Source of the DNA: Shimia biformata | Lineage (GTDB): Bacteria > Pseudomonadota > Alphaproteobacteria > Rhodobacterales > Rhodobacteraceae | DNA length: 64,000 nt | Assembly (NCBI RefSeq): GCF_016888515.1 | Contig: NZ_JAFEJK010000001.1 | Location: 806,001 to 870,000, forward strand | Reading direction: 5' to 3' | Program-made: the position numbers and the translations under genes | Part shown: piece after piece, positions 51,775 through 62,097 of the stretch | How the letters are laid out: every line of letters begins with the position of its first letter | How positions within the stretch are numbered: position 1 is the first letter of the stretch | Notes under the pieces: model-generated | The model's database searches: none | Told to the model about the DNA's origin: nothing | Seen by the model: the letters and a program-made list of their open reading frames with translations, nothing else

Positions 51775-54624
51775 ATGTCTTTCACCCCGACCGACTACCT
51801 GCCTTATGATTTTGCCAACCGGCGGCATATCGGACCTTCCCCGGAAGAGATGGCCGAAATGCTGAAAACGGTTGGTTCGGCAAGCCTTGAGGCGCTGATC
51901 GACGACACTGTGCCGAAAAGCATCCGCCAGAAGGAACCGCTGGAATTCGGCCGCCCGATGTCCGAACGCGAACTGCTGTTCCACATGCGCGAAACAGCGT
52001 CGAAGAACAAGGTGTTCACCTCGCTCATCGGGCAGGGGTATCACGGCACGGTCACCCCACCGGCAATCCAGCGCAACATTCTTGAAAACCCGGCTTGGTA
52101 CACGGCCTATACGCCCTATCAGCCAGAGATCTCGCAAGGTCGCCTTGAGGCGCTTTTGAATTTCCAGACCATGATCTCGGATCTGACCGGGCTGGAGGTT
52201 GCCAATGCTTCGCTTCTGGACGAAGCCACAGCCTGTGCCGAAGCGATGACAATGGCGCAACGGGTGGCAAAATCGAAGGCGACGGCGTTCTTCGTGGACC
52301 GCGATTGCCACCCGCAGAATATCGAGGTGATCCGCACCCGCGCCGAGCCTCTGGGTATCAAGGTGATCGTCGGCAACCCGGACAAGCTGCAGGCGGACAA
52401 GGTGTTCGGCGCGCTGTTCCAGTATCCCGGCACCTATGGCCATGTGCGCGATTTCACCGATCAGATTGCGGCGCTGCATGAACACAAGGCTATTGGCATC
52501 GTCGCGGCGGACCCGTTGTCGCTGACCCTGCTCAAAGAACCCGGCGCGATGGGGGCGGACATCGCCATCGGCTCGACCCAGCGCTTCGGTGTGCCGGTTG
52601 GTTATGGCGGCCCGCACGCGGCGTATATGGCAACCAAGGACGCCTATAAACGTGCGATGCCGGGGCGGATCATCGGTGTGTCGATCGACAGCCACGGCAA
52701 CCGCGCCTATCGCCTGTCCCTGCAGACCCGTGAACAACATATCCGCCGCGAGAAGGCCAATTCGAACGTCTGCACGGCACAGGCTTTGCTTGCGGTGATG
52801 GCGTCGATGTATGCGGTGTTCCACGGGCCGAAAGGTCTGAAGGCCATTGCGCAGCGTATCCACCGCAAGACCGTGCGGCTTGCGCGGGGGCTGGAGGAAG
52901 CCGGGTTCAAGGTCGACCCCAAGGCGTTTTTTGACACGATCACTGTGGATGTCGGCCCCCTTCAGGCGGCGGTTCTGAAATCGGCGCGGGACGAGGGCAT
53001 CAACCTGCGGCCCGTCGGTGAAAAGCGCGTCGGCATCACGCTGGACGAAGCCACCCGGCCCGAGGTTGTCGAGGGCGTCTGGCGTGCCTTCGGCATCACC
53101 CGCAAGGACGATGACTATACGCCGGAATACCGCGTGCCCGAAAACATGCACCGCACCAGCGAGTATCTGACCCACCCGATCTTTCACATGAACCGGGCCG
53201 AGACCGAGATGATGCGCTATATGCGCCGTCTGGCGGACCGGGATCTTGCGCTGGACCGGGCAATGATCCCGCTGGGCTCCTGCACGATGAAGCTGAACTC
53301 GGCTGCCGAGATGATGCCGCTGTCATGGCCGGAGTTTGCCCATCTGCACCCCTTTGCCCCGGTCGATCAGGCCGAAGGTTACACCACGCTGATCGATGAC
53401 CTGTCGGACATCCTGTGCAAGGTGACGGGCTATGATGCGATCTCGATGCAGCCGAACTCGGGCGCGCAGGGGGAATATGCGGGACTTCTGACCATCGCTG
53501 CCTATCACAAGGCCAATGGCGACAAGCACCGCAATATCTGCCTGATCCCGATGTCAGCGCACGGTACCAATCCCGCCAGTGCGATGATGGTCGGCTGGAA
53601 GGTGGTTCCGGTGAAATCGGCGGCCAATGGCGACATCGACCTTGACGATTTCCGCGAAAAGGCCGCGAAACATGCCGACAATCTGGCAGGTTGCATGATC
53701 ACCTATCCGTCGACCCATGGTGTGTTCGAGGAAACCGTAATGGATGTCTGCAAGATCACCCATGAACATGGTGGGCAGGTTTACATCGACGGGGCGAACA
53801 TGAATGCGATGGTTGGCTTGTCGCGTCCCGGTGACCTCGGCGGTGACGTGAGCCATTTGAACCTTCACAAGACCTTCGCCATCCCGCATGGCGGTGGTGG
53901 TCCCGGCATGGGGCCGATTGGGGTCAAAACGCACCTGACGCCGCATCTGCCTGGTCACCCGGAAACCGGCGGGACCGAGGGACCGGTTTCGGCGGCACCC
54001 TACGGGTCGGCGTCGATCCTGACGATTTCCTGGGCCTATTGCCTGATGATGGGGGGCGCGGGCCTGACACAGGCAACGCGAGTGGCAATCCTGAACGCCA
54101 ACTATATCGCCAAGCGGTTGGAAGGCGCGTTTGACGTGCTTTACAAAGGGCCGACGGGACGTGTGGCGCATGAGTGCATCATTGACACCCGTCCCTTTGC
54201 CGACAGCGCTGGCATTACCGTCGAGGACATCGCCAAGCGGCTTATGGATGCCGGGTTCCACGCTCCGACGATGAGCTGGCCGGTGGCAGGCACCCTGATG
54301 ATCGAGCCGACCGAGTCCGAGACCAAGGCCGAGCTGGATCGTTTCTGCGATGCGATGCTGGCGATCCGCGAGGAAATCCGCGCGATTGAGACGGGGGCGA
54401 TGGACGCCGAAAACAACCCGCTGAAAAACGCGCCGCACACGATGGAAGACCTCGTGCGCGAATGGGATCGCCCCTATAGCCGTGAACAGGGCTGTTTCCC
54501 GCCTGGTGCGTTCCGGGTGGACAAATACTGGCCGCCGGTGAACCGGGTCGACAATGCCTGGGGCGACAGGAACCTGGTCTGCATCTGCCCGCCGATGGAG
54601 GATTACGCGGACGCGGCTGAGTAA
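51775..54624 (+). CDS. gcvP: Glycine dehydrogenase (decarboxylating), P protein
   Basis: A 949-residue PLP enzyme decarboxylating glycine onto the H protein. The N-terminal half has [31 protein letters not shown] and [19 protein letters not shown]. The C-terminal half carries the Schiff-base lysine in [23 protein letters not shown] (about 700) and [12 protein letters not shown]-type residues ([14 protein letters not shown]). Single-chain length is the usual fused form. It follows gcvH by 110 bp and ends at a strong terminator. The L protein gene is not here. Confidence 0.96.
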   Translation: MSFTPTDYLPYDFANRRHIGPSPEEMAEMLKTVGSASLEALIDDTVPKSIRQKEPLEFGRPMSERELLFHMRETASKNKVFTSLIGQGYHGTVTPPAIQRNILENPAWYTAYTPYQPEISQGRLEALLNFQTMISDLTGLEVANASLLDEATACAEAMTMAQRVAKSKATAFFVDRDCHPQNIEVIRTRAEPLGIKVIVGNPDKLQADKVFGALFQYPGTYGHVRDFTDQIAALHEHKAIGIVAADPLSLTLLKEPGAMGADIAIGSTQRFGVPVGYGGPHAAYMATKDAYKRAMPGRIIGVSIDSHGNRAYRLSLQTREQHIRREKANSNVCTAQALLAVMASMYAVFHGPKGLKAIAQRIHRKTVRLARGLEEAGFKVDPKAFFDTITVDVGPLQAAVLKSARDEGINLRPVGEKRVGITLDEATRPEVVEGVWRAFGITRKDDDYTPEYRVPENMHRTSEYLTHPIFHMNRAETEMMRYMRRLADRDLALDRAMIPLGSCTMKLNSAAEMMPLSWPEFAHLHPFAPVDQAEGYTTLIDDLSDILCKVTGYDAISMQPNSGAQGEYAGLLTIAAYHKANGDKHRNICLIPMSAHGTNPASAMMVGWKVVPVKSAANGDIDLDDFREKAAKHADNLAGCMITYPSTHGVFEETVMDVCKITHEHGGQVYIDGANMNAMVGLSRPGDLGGDVSHLNLHKTFAIPHGGGGPGMGPIGVKTHLTPHLPGHPETGGTEGPVSAAPYGSASILTISWAYCLMMGGAGLTQATRVAILNANYIAKRLEGAFDVLYKGPTGRVAHECIIDTRPFADSAGITVEDIAKRLMDAGFHAPTMSWPVAGTLMIEPTESETKAELDRFCDAMLAIREEIRAIETGAMDAENNPLKNAPHTMEDLVREWDRPYSREQGCFPPGAFRVDKYWPPVNRVDNAWGDRNLVCICPPMEDYADAAE

Positions 54625-54649
54625 ACTGTCCGCCGCATCAGCAAAAAAC

Positions 54650-54684
54650 AAGCGTTCGCCCTGACGGGCGGACGCTTTTTGTTT
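54650..54684. terminator. Bidirectional terminator between gcvP and the ABC permease
   Basis: A stem of AAGCGTTCGCCC with GGGCGGACGCTT (one mismatch) closes on a TGAC tetraloop, with A- and T-runs on the two sides. It serves gcvP and the convergent permease gene. Confidence 0.85.
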
Positions 54685-54690
54685 TCAACG

Positions 54691-57216
54691 TTACTCGCGT
54701 GCCCGAAGCACCCTTGCCGGGCTTGCGGCCAGCGGTTTCAGGCTGAAGGCCAGTGCTGTCACGAGATTGGCAAGGATGCCGCCCGCGATGATGGCCAATG
54801 CCGATGGCCAGATCACCGCGAATTCGGTTTCCAGTACATAATGGCTGACCGCCCAGCCGCCGATGATCCCGGCCAGCAGAGCAACGCCGCCTGCGCCTGC
54901 TCCCAATAGGATCGCGCGGGTGGCGAAGCTTGTCAGGATACGTCGTCGGGTTGCGCCCAGCGTCTTCAGGATGGCCGCCTCATATGCGCGCCGTGCCTGC
55001 CCTGTTGCCGCTGCACCGATCAGGACAAGGAACCCCGTCAACAGCGTGACTGCCGCGCCATAAGATGTGGCCGAGGCAAGATCGCCCAGCAGGTCTGCCA
55101 CGCGGTTGATCGCATCCCGCACCCGGATTGCAGTCACGTTCGGGAACATCTGTGCAACGTCACGCAGAATCGCCGCCTCGGCCTGTTCCTCGGCATAGAC
55201 GGTGGCGATGAAACTATGTGGCGCACCGGCCAGTGCAGATGGGTTCATGACCATGACAAAGCCCATTCCGGCGGTCGAGAAGTCGACTTCGCGCAGGCTG
55301 GTCAGGGTGGCCGTGATGTCGCGGCCAAGGATGTTGACGGTCAGGCTGTCGCCCAGGGTCAGGCCCATTTCGGCGGCTTCTTCAGCTGCAAAGCTGACTT
55401 GCGGTGGACCGTTGTAGTCGGCGCCCCACCAAGTTCCCGACGTTAGTGTTGTGGTTTCCGGCAACGCTCCGGCGTAGGTCACGCCCCGGTCGCCTTCCAG
55501 CACCCAGTGGTCGCCTGCGATTTCGGTTGCGGGGCGATCGTTGATCCGCGTTATGATTCCGCGCAGCATCGGGGCGCTTTCGATGCGGCTAACGGCAGGG
55601 TCGGTTTCTACGCGCTCGAGGAAGCCCGGCATCTGGTCCTTCTGGATGTCGACGAAGAAATAGCTGGGGGCGATGTCCGGCAGCTCACCGGCGATGGCGC
55701 GGCGCAGGTTGCCGTCGATCTGACCAACCGCCGCCAACACGGACAAGCCGATACCAAGAGAGAGGACCACGGGGACGGTTGCTTCTCCGGGGCCGCCGAT
55801 GCTGTTCAATGCCCAGCGCAGCGTCGAACGGGTGCGGCTCAGCCGTGTGGCGCTGCGGGCAAGGATGCGGATGGCGGCGGCCGACAGAGCCAGAAGCAGC
55901 ATCGCGCCGACAATGCCGCCCGCGGTCCAAAGCGTCAGCCGCCATGACCCGGAAAACAGGCTGGCAACGGCCAGAAGCCCACCGAGCAGCACCGATATCG
56001 CAACAAGAAACCGAGCGGCAGGCAGACGCCGCGACCCTTCGCCGTCACGAAACAGCGCCGCAGCACGCACATGTTCGATCCGCGCCAGCGGCCAAAGGGT
56101 GAAGATCACCGCCGTCAGCGCGCCATAGATCGCGGCTTCGGCCAGCGGCGCGGGATGGATGGCGAAAATCGCTGGGATTGGCAGCAGGGATTGCAACAAG
56201 GGACCAAGGATCACTGGCAGAAGTCCCCCCAGCAGCAGTCCCGCAGCGATTCCGATCAGCGCCAGCAGCCCGATCTGAAGGAAATAGGTCAGAAATATTG
56301 TGCGCCGGTCCGCGCCCAAGGTGCGCAGGATGGCCACGACTTCGGTCTTGGAATCAAGATAGGCGCGAACGGCCGTCGACACCCCGATCCCACCAACCGC
56401 AAGCCCCGACAGGCCGACCAGGACCAGGAATGCGCCCAGACGTTCTACAAATTCAGCCACGCCGGGGGCACCGTTGCGGCTGTCGCGCCAGCGCAGGCCG
56501 GTGGATTCAAATCGGTTTAGCGCGTCGGTGCTGACGGCGGCGAGATCGGTACCCGGCGGCAGATCAAGACGATACCTGGTCTCGAACAGTGTACCGGGTT
56601 GCAAAAGGCCGGAGTCAGCCAGCGCCTCTGTGCGTAACAGAGTGCGCGGACCCAGCCCGAACCCTGCCGTAGCGCTGTCGGGTTCATCAACCAGTGCAGC
56701 GGTCAGGACGAATTCCTGCGTGCCCAGGCGGAAACGGTCGCCAATCTCAAGCCGAAGCTGCGCAATCAGCACCGGCTCCATCACGGCACCGGGCATGCCG
56801 CCTTGTCCTTCGAGCGCTTGGTCAAGGGGGAGGGGAGGGTCAAGACCAACCTCGCCGATCAGCGGATAGAGGTCATCGACCGCCTTCACCTGGGTTAACC
56901 CGCGCAGGGCTTCGTCGCCGCGGTCGACCACTGCCATCGAGCGGAAATCAACGATCTCGGACGTTGCCAGGGCGGTTGCGCCCATCCACGCGCGTTCTTC
57001 GTCCGATGCAAAGCGATAGGTGAATTCGACCTCGGCGTCGCCTCCCAAGAGTGTCGCTCCTTCGGCGCTGATCCCTGCCTCTATCCCGGCGCGGACAGTG
57101 CCAATGGCGGCGATGGCGGCGACACCAAGGCAGAGGCAGATCAGGAAGATGCGGAAGCCGGTGACGCCACCGCGCAATTCCCGCCGCGCAAAACGTGCCG
57201 CCAATCGCAGGCTCAT
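54691..57216 (-). CDS. ABC transporter permease, FtsX/MacB-like (YbbP type)
   Basis: An 841-residue permease. One N-terminal membrane segment (about 18-40, ISLIFLICLCLGVAA-like) precedes a periplasmic region (40-250). A cluster of membrane segments lies at about 255-440, a second periplasmic region follows, and two FtsX-type segments plus a final one occupy about 710-835. GYGAAVTLLTGFLVLIGAAATGQARRAYEAAILKTLGATRRRI is a FtsX signature. Pairing with the ATPase and a TesA-like esterase matches the ybbA-ybbP-tesA group of E. coli. Its start overlaps the ATPase stop by 4 bp. Confidence 0.87.
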   Translation of the reverse strand: MSLRLAARFARRELRGGVTGFRIFLICLCLGVAAIAAIGTVRAGIEAGISAEGATLLGGDAEVEFTYRFASDEERAWMGATALATSEIVDFRSMAVVDRGDEALRGLTQVKAVDDLYPLIGEVGLDPPLPLDQALEGQGGMPGAVMEPVLIAQLRLEIGDRFRLGTQEFVLTAALVDEPDSATAGFGLGPRTLLRTEALADSGLLQPGTLFETRYRLDLPPGTDLAAVSTDALNRFESTGLRWRDSRNGAPGVAEFVERLGAFLVLVGLSGLAVGGIGVSTAVRAYLDSKTEVVAILRTLGADRRTIFLTYFLQIGLLALIGIAAGLLLGGLLPVILGPLLQSLLPIPAIFAIHPAPLAEAAIYGALTAVIFTLWPLARIEHVRAAALFRDGEGSRRLPAARFLVAISVLLGGLLAVASLFSGSWRLTLWTAGGIVGAMLLLALSAAAIRILARSATRLSRTRSTLRWALNSIGGPGEATVPVVLSLGIGLSVLAAVGQIDGNLRRAIAGELPDIAPSYFFVDIQKDQMPGFLERVETDPAVSRIESAPMLRGIITRINDRPATEIAGDHWVLEGDRGVTYAGALPETTTLTSGTWWGADYNGPPQVSFAAEEAAEMGLTLGDSLTVNILGRDITATLTSLREVDFSTAGMGFVMVMNPSALAGAPHSFIATVYAEEQAEAAILRDVAQMFPNVTAIRVRDAINRVADLLGDLASATSYGAAVTLLTGFLVLIGAAATGQARRAYEAAILKTLGATRRRILTSFATRAILLGAGAGGVALLAGIIGGWAVSHYVLETEFAVIWPSALAIIAGGILANLVTALAFSLKPLAASPARVLRARE

Positions 57217-57896
57217 TGCGCGGCCTGGGACATGTTGTCGATCCGCCCATCGCGCAAGCGGATCACCCGGTCGCAGCGCGCCGCCAGCTCATTTGCGTGG
57301 GTAACGAGGACGAGTGTCGCGCCGTGGCGGTCGCGAAGGTCAAACAGAAGGTCCATGATCGCCTTGCCGTTCGCCTCGTCGAGATTGCCGGTCGGCTCAT
57401 CCGCCAGAAGGATCTCGGGACGCGTCGCGGCGGCGCGGGCAAGGGCGACGCGCTGCTGTTCGCCCCCCGACAGTTGTGACGGATAATGTCCCACGCGGGA
57501 GCCAAGGCCGACCGCCTCAAGTTCGGACCGGGCACGTTTCATTGCATCGCTTTCGCCGGAAAGTTCCAGCGGGGTCGCCACGTTTTCCAGCGCGGTCATC
57601 GTGGGGATCAGGTGGAAGCTTTGGAAAACCACGCCCATGTGGTCGCGCCTGAGACGGGCCAGCGCGTCTTCGGTCATTGACGACAGGTCGTTGTCCAGAA
57701 CCCGGACGGTGCCGCCTGTCGGACGTTCCAGCCCGCCCATAAGCATGAGCAGTGAGGATTTTCCTGACCCTGATGGTCCGACAAGGCCGATGGTCTCGCC
57801 GCGCGTGACGTCAAGCGTGATGCCATGCAGGATTTCCACCCGTCCGACATTGCTTTCCAGCGCCAGACGCGCATCTTGGAGAGAGATGACCGACAT
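57213..57896 (-). CDS. ABC transporter ATP-binding protein (YbbA/LolD-like)
   Basis: A 227-residue ATPase. Walker A is GPSGSGKSSLLML, the Q loop is VFQSFHLIPTMTALENV, the signature is QLSGGEQQRVALARA, Walker B is LLADEPTGNLD and the H-loop is THANELA. Family features place it in the MacB/LolD group that partners FtsX-type permeases. The start at MSVISLQDARL is the family N-terminus; the open frame extends much further but antiparallels the esterase gene. It diverges from the TesA-like gene. Confidence 0.92.
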   Translation of the reverse strand: MSVISLQDARLALESNVGRVEILHGITLDVTRGETIGLVGPSGSGKSSLLMLMGGLERPTGGTVRVLDNDLSSMTEDALARLRRDHMGVVFQSFHLIPTMTALENVATPLELSGESDAMKRARSELEAVGLGSRVGHYPSQLSGGEQQRVALARAAATRPEILLADEPTGNLDEANGKAIMDLLFDLRDRHGATLVLVTHANELAARCDRVIRLRDGRIDNMSQAAQ

Positions 57897-57911
57897 GAAA
57901 AGGACCGCCCG

Positions 57912-58583
57912 TTGAAAAACCTGTTGTTCCAATATGGGGCCTTGAAGGGCATGGGCAAGGTGGCAGCGCTTGTCTGGGGGATGGCAACCCCTGTTGTGGC
58001 AGAGCCTGTTCAGATCGCGGCGCTGGGCGATAGCCTGACACAAGGGTATGGGCTTGTTGCGGACGAGGGGTTGGTTCCGCAGCTTCAGGCTTGGCTTAAC
58101 AGGAAGGGGGCCGAGGTCACGCTGGTTAATGCAGGGGTCTCGGGCGACACCACTGCGGGCGGGTTGGCGCGGATCGACTGGACGCTGACGCCGGAGGTCG
58201 AGGGTCTGATCGTGACATTGGGGGGCAATGACCTGCTGCGCGGGATCGATCCGGCCCACAGCCGCGAGAACCTGAGCGCCATCCTGTCGCGCGCCGAAGA
58301 AAAGGGGGTCGCGGTCTTGCTTGTCGGGATGACCGCGCCCGGCAATTTCGGACCTGAGTTCAAGGCGGAGTTTGACGCAATCTATCCAGAGCTGGCCGAG
58401 GATTACGGCATCCCATACGCCGGGCGGTTCTTTGACGCGTTCCCGACCGAGGACCCGGCAGAGGTGCTGGACCTGATGCAACCGGACGGCATCCATCCCA
58501 ATGCCGCAGGCGTCTCGCGTATCGTCGAAGAGCTGGGTCCGGATGTGCTGCGGCTTGTCGACATGATCCGGAAACGGGACTGA
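57912..58583 (+). CDS. tesA: TesA-like GDSL arylesterase / lysophospholipase
   Basis: A 223-residue periplasmic SGNH hydrolase. A signal peptide (ending TPVVA) precedes block I AALGDSLTQGYGL with nucleophile Ser. Block II Gly is in NAGVSGDT, block III is GGNDLLRG, and block V is DGIHPNAAG with catalytic Asp and His. TTG at 57912 is preferred because AAGGA lies eight bases before it; ATG at 57951 would give a shorter but adequate signal peptide. Thioesterase, protease and lysophospholipase activities are known for the family. Confidence 0.88.
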   Translation: MKNLLFQYGALKGMGKVAALVWGMATPVVAEPVQIAALGDSLTQGYGLVADEGLVPQLQAWLNRKGAEVTLVNAGVSGDTTAGGLARIDWTLTPEVEGLIVTLGGNDLLRGIDPAHSRENLSAILSRAEEKGVAVLLVGMTAPGNFGPEFKAEFDAIYPELAEDYGIPYAGRFFDAFPTEDPAEVLDLMQPDGIHPNAAGVSRIVEELGPDVLRLVDMIRKRD

Positions 58584-58585
58584 CG

Positions 58586-59197
58586 ATGCCGGGCCGCCTG
58601 TTCCTGACAACACCGATGAGTGACATCGCGCATTGGTTGGGGATCGGGGATGACACGTGCGACGCGGAACCGCCACGCCGGAATATCCAGCCAGGACAAG
58701 AGGTCATCTGCCTGACGACTGACGGCTTTCAACGTATGCGGTGGGGAATGATCCCGGTCGGTCGAGTCAATGCGCGGGGCCGTCCGGTGATGGAAACGAT
58801 CATTAATGCCCGGTCGGAAACCTTTTTCGACAAATCCGCCTTCGACGGAGTGGGGCGTTGTGCCTTGGTGGTGGATGGCTGGTATGAGTGGACAGGCGAG
58901 ACGCGAAAAAAGACTGCGTGGCGAATTTGCGGACCGGAACCGCTGATCTTCGCGGCAATCTGCGATACATGGCAGGCTCCCGGCGGGCGGTCGCTGCGGC
59001 AGGTGGCTACGGTTACGTGCGCCCCAAATAGTGACTTGGAACCTATCCATCACCGCATGGGCGTCCTGCTTGAGCGAGGCGATGTCGAAACCTGGTTGCA
59101 TGGCGACGACCAGGAGGCCGCCGCCCTGTGCAATCCTTGGCCCGAGGGCCGGTTGACCATCGAAAAGGCGGAGGATGTGGACTGGTCTGCACCCTGA
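58586..59197 (+). CDS. SRAP (HMCES/YedK) family protein lacking the catalytic cysteine
   Basis: A 203-residue SRAP-domain protein. Canonical members begin MCGR, where Cys2 forms a thiazolidine crosslink to abasic sites in single-stranded DNA. Here the sequence begins MPGRLFLT, so position 2 is proline. Other active-site residues are kept: Asn74 in INARSETF, Glu101 in DGWYEWTG and His155 in IHHRMGV. The fold should be intact but the crosslink chemistry should be lost. It starts 2 bp after the esterase stop. No SOS box is visible. Confidence 0.87.
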   Translation: MPGRLFLTTPMSDIAHWLGIGDDTCDAEPPRRNIQPGQEVICLTTDGFQRMRWGMIPVGRVNARGRPVMETIINARSETFFDKSAFDGVGRCALVVDGWYEWTGETRKKTAWRICGPEPLIFAAICDTWQAPGGRSLRQVATVTCAPNSDLEPIHHRMGVLLERGDVETWLHGDDQEAAALCNPWPEGRLTIEKAEDVDWSAP

Positions 59198-59360
59198 GGT
59201 GCTGAAATCCAGATCATGACCCGGAAAAACCTGCCGAAATTTCGGGCAGGTGCCTAACCCCGTGTCCTTTCAATAATTTTACCAGTTGATAAAAATTTGG
59301 ACCTGTGAGAGCATTTGACCAATGACAAAAGCAATAAACCCAGCCCAACAGCGAGGTAAC

Positions 59361-60683
59361 ATGACCAATTCTCCCTTCAGCGAAGGCGTCGTTCCGGCCC
59401 GCCTGAGCGCCGAGGCACTGGCCGAGAACTTCTCGGACTTGCATCCCCGGTTGGACGATCACGAGGCTTTGGTGGCGGCGGACCGCTGCTATTTCTGCCA
59501 TGACGCGCCCTGCATGACCGCTTGTCCGACGGATATCGACATTCCGCTGTTCATCCGACAGATCGCCACCGGCACACCGGAAGCGGCAGCCAGGACGATC
59601 CTGAGCCAGAACATCCTTGGCGGCATGTGCGCCCGTGTCTGCCCGACCGAGACCCTGTGCGAAGAGGTCTGCGTGCGAGAGGTGGCCGAGGGCAAGCCGG
59701 TCACCATCGGACAGTTGCAACGCTATGCCACCGATCGGCTGATGGAAAAGGGCGACCACCCTTTCACCCGGGCCGCGGCGACCGGCAAGACCGTGGCGGT
59801 TGTTGGTGCGGGGCCGGCGGGTCTGGCCTGTGCGCACCGTCTGGCGATGCATGGACATGACGTTGTGATCCACGAGGCGCGCGAGAAATCCGGCGGTCTG
59901 AACGAATTTGGCATCGCGGCCTATAAATCGGTCGACGGGTTTGCGCAGGCCGAGGTCGATTGGCTGTTGCAGATCGGCGGGATCACGGTTGAGACCGGGT
60001 CTGTGCTGGGCAAGACCATCACTCTTGATGGGTTGCGGGACGCGTATGACGCGGTGTTCCTGTCCATCGGACTTGGTGGTGTGAATGCGCTGGGCCTCGA
60101 CGGAGAGGATAAGTCGGGCGTTCTGGACGCGGTTGATTTCATCGCGGAGTTGCGTCAGGCGGATGACCTGACCAAGTTGGGTGTTGGCCGGGACGTGGTA
60201 GTGATCGGCGGTGGCATGACCGCAATTGACGCTGCGGTTCAGTCCAAGTTGCTGGGCGCGCTCAATGTCACGCTGGTCTATCGCCGTGGCCGTGACCGGA
60301 TGAATGCCAGCCAGTTCGAACAGGACCTCGCTGCTTCGAAGGGGGTGCGGATCATCACCAATGCCTCGCCCAAAGCCATTCACGGCAACGGTGCGGTGCG
60401 CGAGATCGATTTCGAGTATACTGGTGACGACCTGAAGCCGACGGGCCAGACCGTCCGCATTCCTGCCGATCAGGTGCTGAAGGCCATCGGCCAATCGCTG
60501 GAAAGCGACGGGCTGCCGGAACTCGAAGGCCAGAAGATCAAGGTCACCGACACGGGCCGCACCTCGGTCGACGGTGTCTGGGCCGGGGGCGACTGTGCCT
60601 CGGGCGGGGATGACCTGACCGTGACGGCAGTGGCAGAGGGTCGCGATGCGGCCGAAGACATTCACGCGGCTTTGAGCGCGTAA
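59361..60683 (+). CDS. preT: NAD-dependent dihydropyrimidine dehydrogenase subunit PreT
   Basis: A 440-residue flavoprotein resembling the N-terminal part of eukaryotic dihydropyrimidine dehydrogenase. With PreA it reduces uracil and thymine. The N-terminal domain has cysteine clusters RCYFCHDAPCMTACPTDID and MCARVCPTETLCEEVC for 4Fe-4S centres. The FAD motif is VAVVGAGPAGLACAHRLA, and the NAD-side motif is VVVIGGGMTAIDAA. The ATG at 59361 with GAGG is preferred over an ATG 13 codons earlier that lacks a Shine-Dalgarno. preA follows after 15 bp. Confidence 0.9.
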   Translation: MTNSPFSEGVVPARLSAEALAENFSDLHPRLDDHEALVAADRCYFCHDAPCMTACPTDIDIPLFIRQIATGTPEAAARTILSQNILGGMCARVCPTETLCEEVCVREVAEGKPVTIGQLQRYATDRLMEKGDHPFTRAAATGKTVAVVGAGPAGLACAHRLAMHGHDVVIHEAREKSGGLNEFGIAAYKSVDGFAQAEVDWLLQIGGITVETGSVLGKTITLDGLRDAYDAVFLSIGLGGVNALGLDGEDKSGVLDAVDFIAELRQADDLTKLGVGRDVVVIGGGMTAIDAAVQSKLLGALNVTLVYRRGRDRMNASQFEQDLAASKGVRIITNASPKAIHGNGAVREIDFEYTGDDLKPTGQTVRIPADQVLKAIGQSLESDGLPELEGQKIKVTDTGRTSVDGVWAGGDCASGGDDLTVTAVAEGRDAAEDIHAALSA

Positions 60684-60698
60684 AGAGGGGATCAGGAC

Positions 60699-62003
60699 AT
60701 GGCAGACCTCACATCGAAATTCGTCGGGATCAAATCCCCCAACCCGTTCTGGCTGGCCTCGGCGCCACCGACCGACAAGGAATACAACGTCCGCCGCGCG
60801 TTTGAGGCGGGCTGGGGCGGCGTCGTCTGGAAAACCCTGGGCGAAGCCGGACCGCCGGTCGTGAACGTGAACGGCCCGCGTTACGGCGCGATCCATGGCG
60901 CGGACCGCCGCTTGCTGGGGCTCAACAATATCGAGTTGATCACCGACCGTCCTCTCGAAGTGAACCTTGAGGAAATGGCACGGGTAAAGCGTGACTTCCC
61001 CGAACACGCACTTATCGCATCGGTCATGGTGCCCTGCGAGGAAGGCGCGTGGAAGGACATTCTTCCGGTGATTGCGGAGACTGGCTGTGACGGGTTCGAA
61101 CTGAACTTCGGCTGTCCGCATGGCATGGCCGAACGCGGCATGGGATCGGCTGTCGGGCAGGTGCCGGAATATATCGAGATGGTGACGCGTTGGGCGAAAG
61201 AGGCAACCGGGTTGCCGGTGATCGTCAAGCTGACGCCGAACATCACCAACATCCTCTATCCGGCAACGGCGGCGATGAACGGTGGTGCGGATGCAGTGAG
61301 CCTGATCAACACGATCAACTCGATCACCAGCGTAAACCTTGACGTGATGAGCCCCGAGCCGATGATCGACGGCAAGGGCACCCATGGCGGTTATTGCGGC
61401 CCGGCGGTGAAGCCGATCGCGCTGAACATGGTGGCCGAGATTGCGCGTAACCCGGACACCGCGAAACTTCCGATCAGCGGCATTGGCGGAATCACCACGT
61501 GGCGCGATGCGGCCGAGTTCATGGCGCTGGGCGCGGGCAACGTTCAGGTTTGCACTGCCGCCATGACCTATGGGTTCAAGATCGTGCAGGAAATGATCTC
61601 GGGTCTCAGCCAGTGGATGGACGAGAAGGGCTATGAAAGCACGGCAGACTTCGTCGGTATGGCGACGCCAAACGTGACCGATTGGCAATATCTGAACCTC
61701 AACCATGTCACCAAGGCGGTCATCAATCAGGACGATTGCATCAAGTGCGGGCGCTGCTATGCGGCATGCGAGGACACCAGTCACCAGGCGATTGCCATGT
61801 CGGACGATCGCGTATTCACCGTTAAGGATGACGAATGCGTCGCCTGCAACCTGTGTGTCAATGTCTGCCCGGTTGAGGGTTGCATTACGATGAAAACGCT
61901 GGCTCCGGGCGAATTGGATGAGCGTACCGGCACACCGGTCGCGGCCGAATACGGTAACTGGACGACCCATCCGAACAATCCGACGGTCTCAGCCGCCGAG
62001 TAA
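60699..62003 (+). CDS. preA: NAD-dependent dihydropyrimidine dehydrogenase subunit PreA
   Basis: A 434-residue FMN TIM-barrel enzyme with a C-terminal ferredoxin domain. The barrel (about 1-320) includes NPFWLASAPPTDKEYNVRRAFEAGWGG, NFGCPHGMAERGMG with the catalytic cysteine, and SGIGGITTWRDAAEF. Two 4Fe-4S motifs follow: CIKCGRCYAACEDTSHQ and CVACNLCVNVCPVEGC (about 345-410). It catalyses the first step of reductive pyrimidine degradation. A terminator follows. Confidence 0.92.
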   Translation: MADLTSKFVGIKSPNPFWLASAPPTDKEYNVRRAFEAGWGGVVWKTLGEAGPPVVNVNGPRYGAIHGADRRLLGLNNIELITDRPLEVNLEEMARVKRDFPEHALIASVMVPCEEGAWKDILPVIAETGCDGFELNFGCPHGMAERGMGSAVGQVPEYIEMVTRWAKEATGLPVIVKLTPNITNILYPATAAMNGGADAVSLINTINSITSVNLDVMSPEPMIDGKGTHGGYCGPAVKPIALNMVAEIARNPDTAKLPISGIGGITTWRDAAEFMALGAGNVQVCTAAMTYGFKIVQEMISGLSQWMDEKGYESTADFVGMATPNVTDWQYLNLNHVTKAVINQDDCIKCGRCYAACEDTSHQAIAMSDDRVFTVKDDECVACNLCVNVCPVEGCITMKTLAPGELDERTGTPVAAEYGNWTTHPNNPTVSAAE

Positions 62004-62054
62004 ACTAGTCCTCCGACCCGTTCGCGTGTCTCCTCCCCGCGACGGATCGGCCAG

Positions 62055-62090
62055 AACGCCCCCGGTGAAACTCCGGGGGCGTTTTGTTTT
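62055..62090. terminator. Intrinsic terminator after preA
   Basis: A GC-rich inverted repeat (AACGCCCCCGG / CCGGGGGCGTT) with a 7-nt loop is followed by a T-rich run. It lies 8 bp before the end of the convergent MFS gene. Confidence 0.85.
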
Positions 62091-62097
62091 GGGCGTG

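Noticed and set aside
51661-53187. A 508-codon minus-strand frame opposite gcvP.
   Set aside because: Mirror image of gcvP codon bias; rich in His, Arg and Gly without domain structure.
59214-61970. A 918-codon open frame on the minus strand opposite preT and preA.
   Set aside because: It antiparallels two genes with clear cofactor motifs. Long antisense frames are common in GC-rich DNA with strong third-position bias, and the translation resembles no protein family.
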